Source of the DNA: Bacillus sp. V59.32b | GTDB lineage: Bacteria > Bacillota > Bacilli > Bacillales > DSM-1321 | Length of the DNA: 64,000 nt | Direction of reading: 5' to 3' | NCBI RefSeq assembly: GCF_003429085.1 | Contig: NZ_QVTC01000049.1 | Span: forward strand, 1 to 64,000 | Shown here: one piece after another, positions 63,863 through 64,000 of the stretch | How positions within the stretch are numbered: the stretch's first letter is position 1 | Layout of the letters: every line of letters begins with the position of its first letter | Position numbers and translations under genes: made by a program | Notes under the pieces: generated by a model | The model's database searches: none | What the model saw: only the letters and a program-made list of their open reading frames with translations | What the model was told of the DNA's origin: nothing

Positions 63863-64000
63863 TTGTTAGATGTAAATATTAGTGATAATAGAACACATTC
63901 TGTCCTTTCATTATTTTCAGGAGGAGGTCTCTTAGATTTAGGTTTTATTAATCAAGGATTTCAAATTGAAAAAGCTTTAGAAATAAATAAAAGTTTTATT
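63863..64000 (+). CDS. DNA (cytosine-5-)-methyltransferase, 5' part only
   Basis: TTG start at 63863, 8 nt after AGGAG, 15 bp after the receiver-like gene. The 46 visible codons contain motif I of C5-cytosine methylases, SLFSGGGLLDLGFINQGF, the S-adenosylmethionine-binding FxGxG element followed by the GF(x)xxGF helix, then KALEIN with the conserved acidic residue. The gene runs off the window, so the PC motif (IV) cannot be checked. Place in an operon with a GHKL ATPase suggests restriction-modification. Confidence 0.85.
   Translation, partial: MLDVNISDNRTHSVLSLFSGGGLLDLGFINQGFQIEKALEINKSFI

Overview
The window looks like a chromosomal stretch from a low-to-mid GC, spore-forming member of the Bacillaceae (Mesobacillus/Cytobacillus-like). 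The evidence is AGGAGG-type ribosome binding sites, many TTG and GTG starts, CcpA cre boxes, intrinsic terminators with T tracts, a yybP-ykoY and a preQ1 riboswitch, and Bacillus-specific families (FbpB-like, Spo0M-like, lmo0937, SE1832, the YfmS/YfmT pair, YlbC-like CAP protein). No rRNA, tRNA or CRISPR array was found.

Region 1 (1-13080), galactose uptake and use. The left edge carries what looks like the 3' end of a group II intron, directly behind an mglBAC-type galactose ABC importer on the minus strand. Divergent from it is a LacI/GanR-like regulator followed by a GH42 beta-galactosidase, galT, galK, galE and an M24-fold protein that has lost its metal ligands. Together they import galactosides or galactose and run the Leloir pathway.

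Region 2 (12055-25874), a ycj-type glucoside phosphorylase locus. A divergent LacI regulator and two near-identical promoters, each with a cre box in the spacer and an operator at +1, precede ten genes. Their order matches E. coli ycjMNOPQRSTU: GH13_18 phosphorylase, ABC binding protein and two permeases, zinc dehydrogenase, TIM-barrel isomerase, Gfo/Idh oxidoreductase, GH65 phosphorylase and beta-phosphoglucomutase. A glycerate kinase sits between the GH65 and mutase genes, pointing to glucosylglycerate as a natural substrate. There is no ATPase gene in the cluster.

Region 3 (26031-41213), housekeeping and stress genes. It holds DCC and GNAT proteins, a radical SAM protein, a Mn-riboswitch-led operon ending in TerC, a CorC-type transporter, a fructokinase, a YfmS/YfmT pair, two tiny aromatic-rich ORFs, an SDR with a His/Met-rich head, and an RND exporter.

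Region 4 (41214-58410), mixed region with decay and mobile DNA. It holds a frameshifted remnant, a small phospholipase A2-like protein, a MocR/EamA pair, peptidase T, queT under a preQ1 riboswitch, a secreted M28 peptidase, and a second SDR. An MFS gene is cleanly split by a 1.53-kb solo-TnpB (IS1341-type) element. A 252-bp MITE-like repeat, a CAP-domain protein and a PAS-GGDEF-EAL protein follow.

Region 5 (58411-64000), AT-rich probable defence island, cut by the window end. It starts with a GHKL ATPase with two ATPase modules (paraMORC-like), overlaps a protein with a receiver-like domain, and continues into a C5-cytosine DNA methyltransferase.

Across the window, four unrelated-looking intergenic arrays share a strict 20-22 bp period (7024, 28341, 44321, 49219). 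They may be one structural class of repeats.
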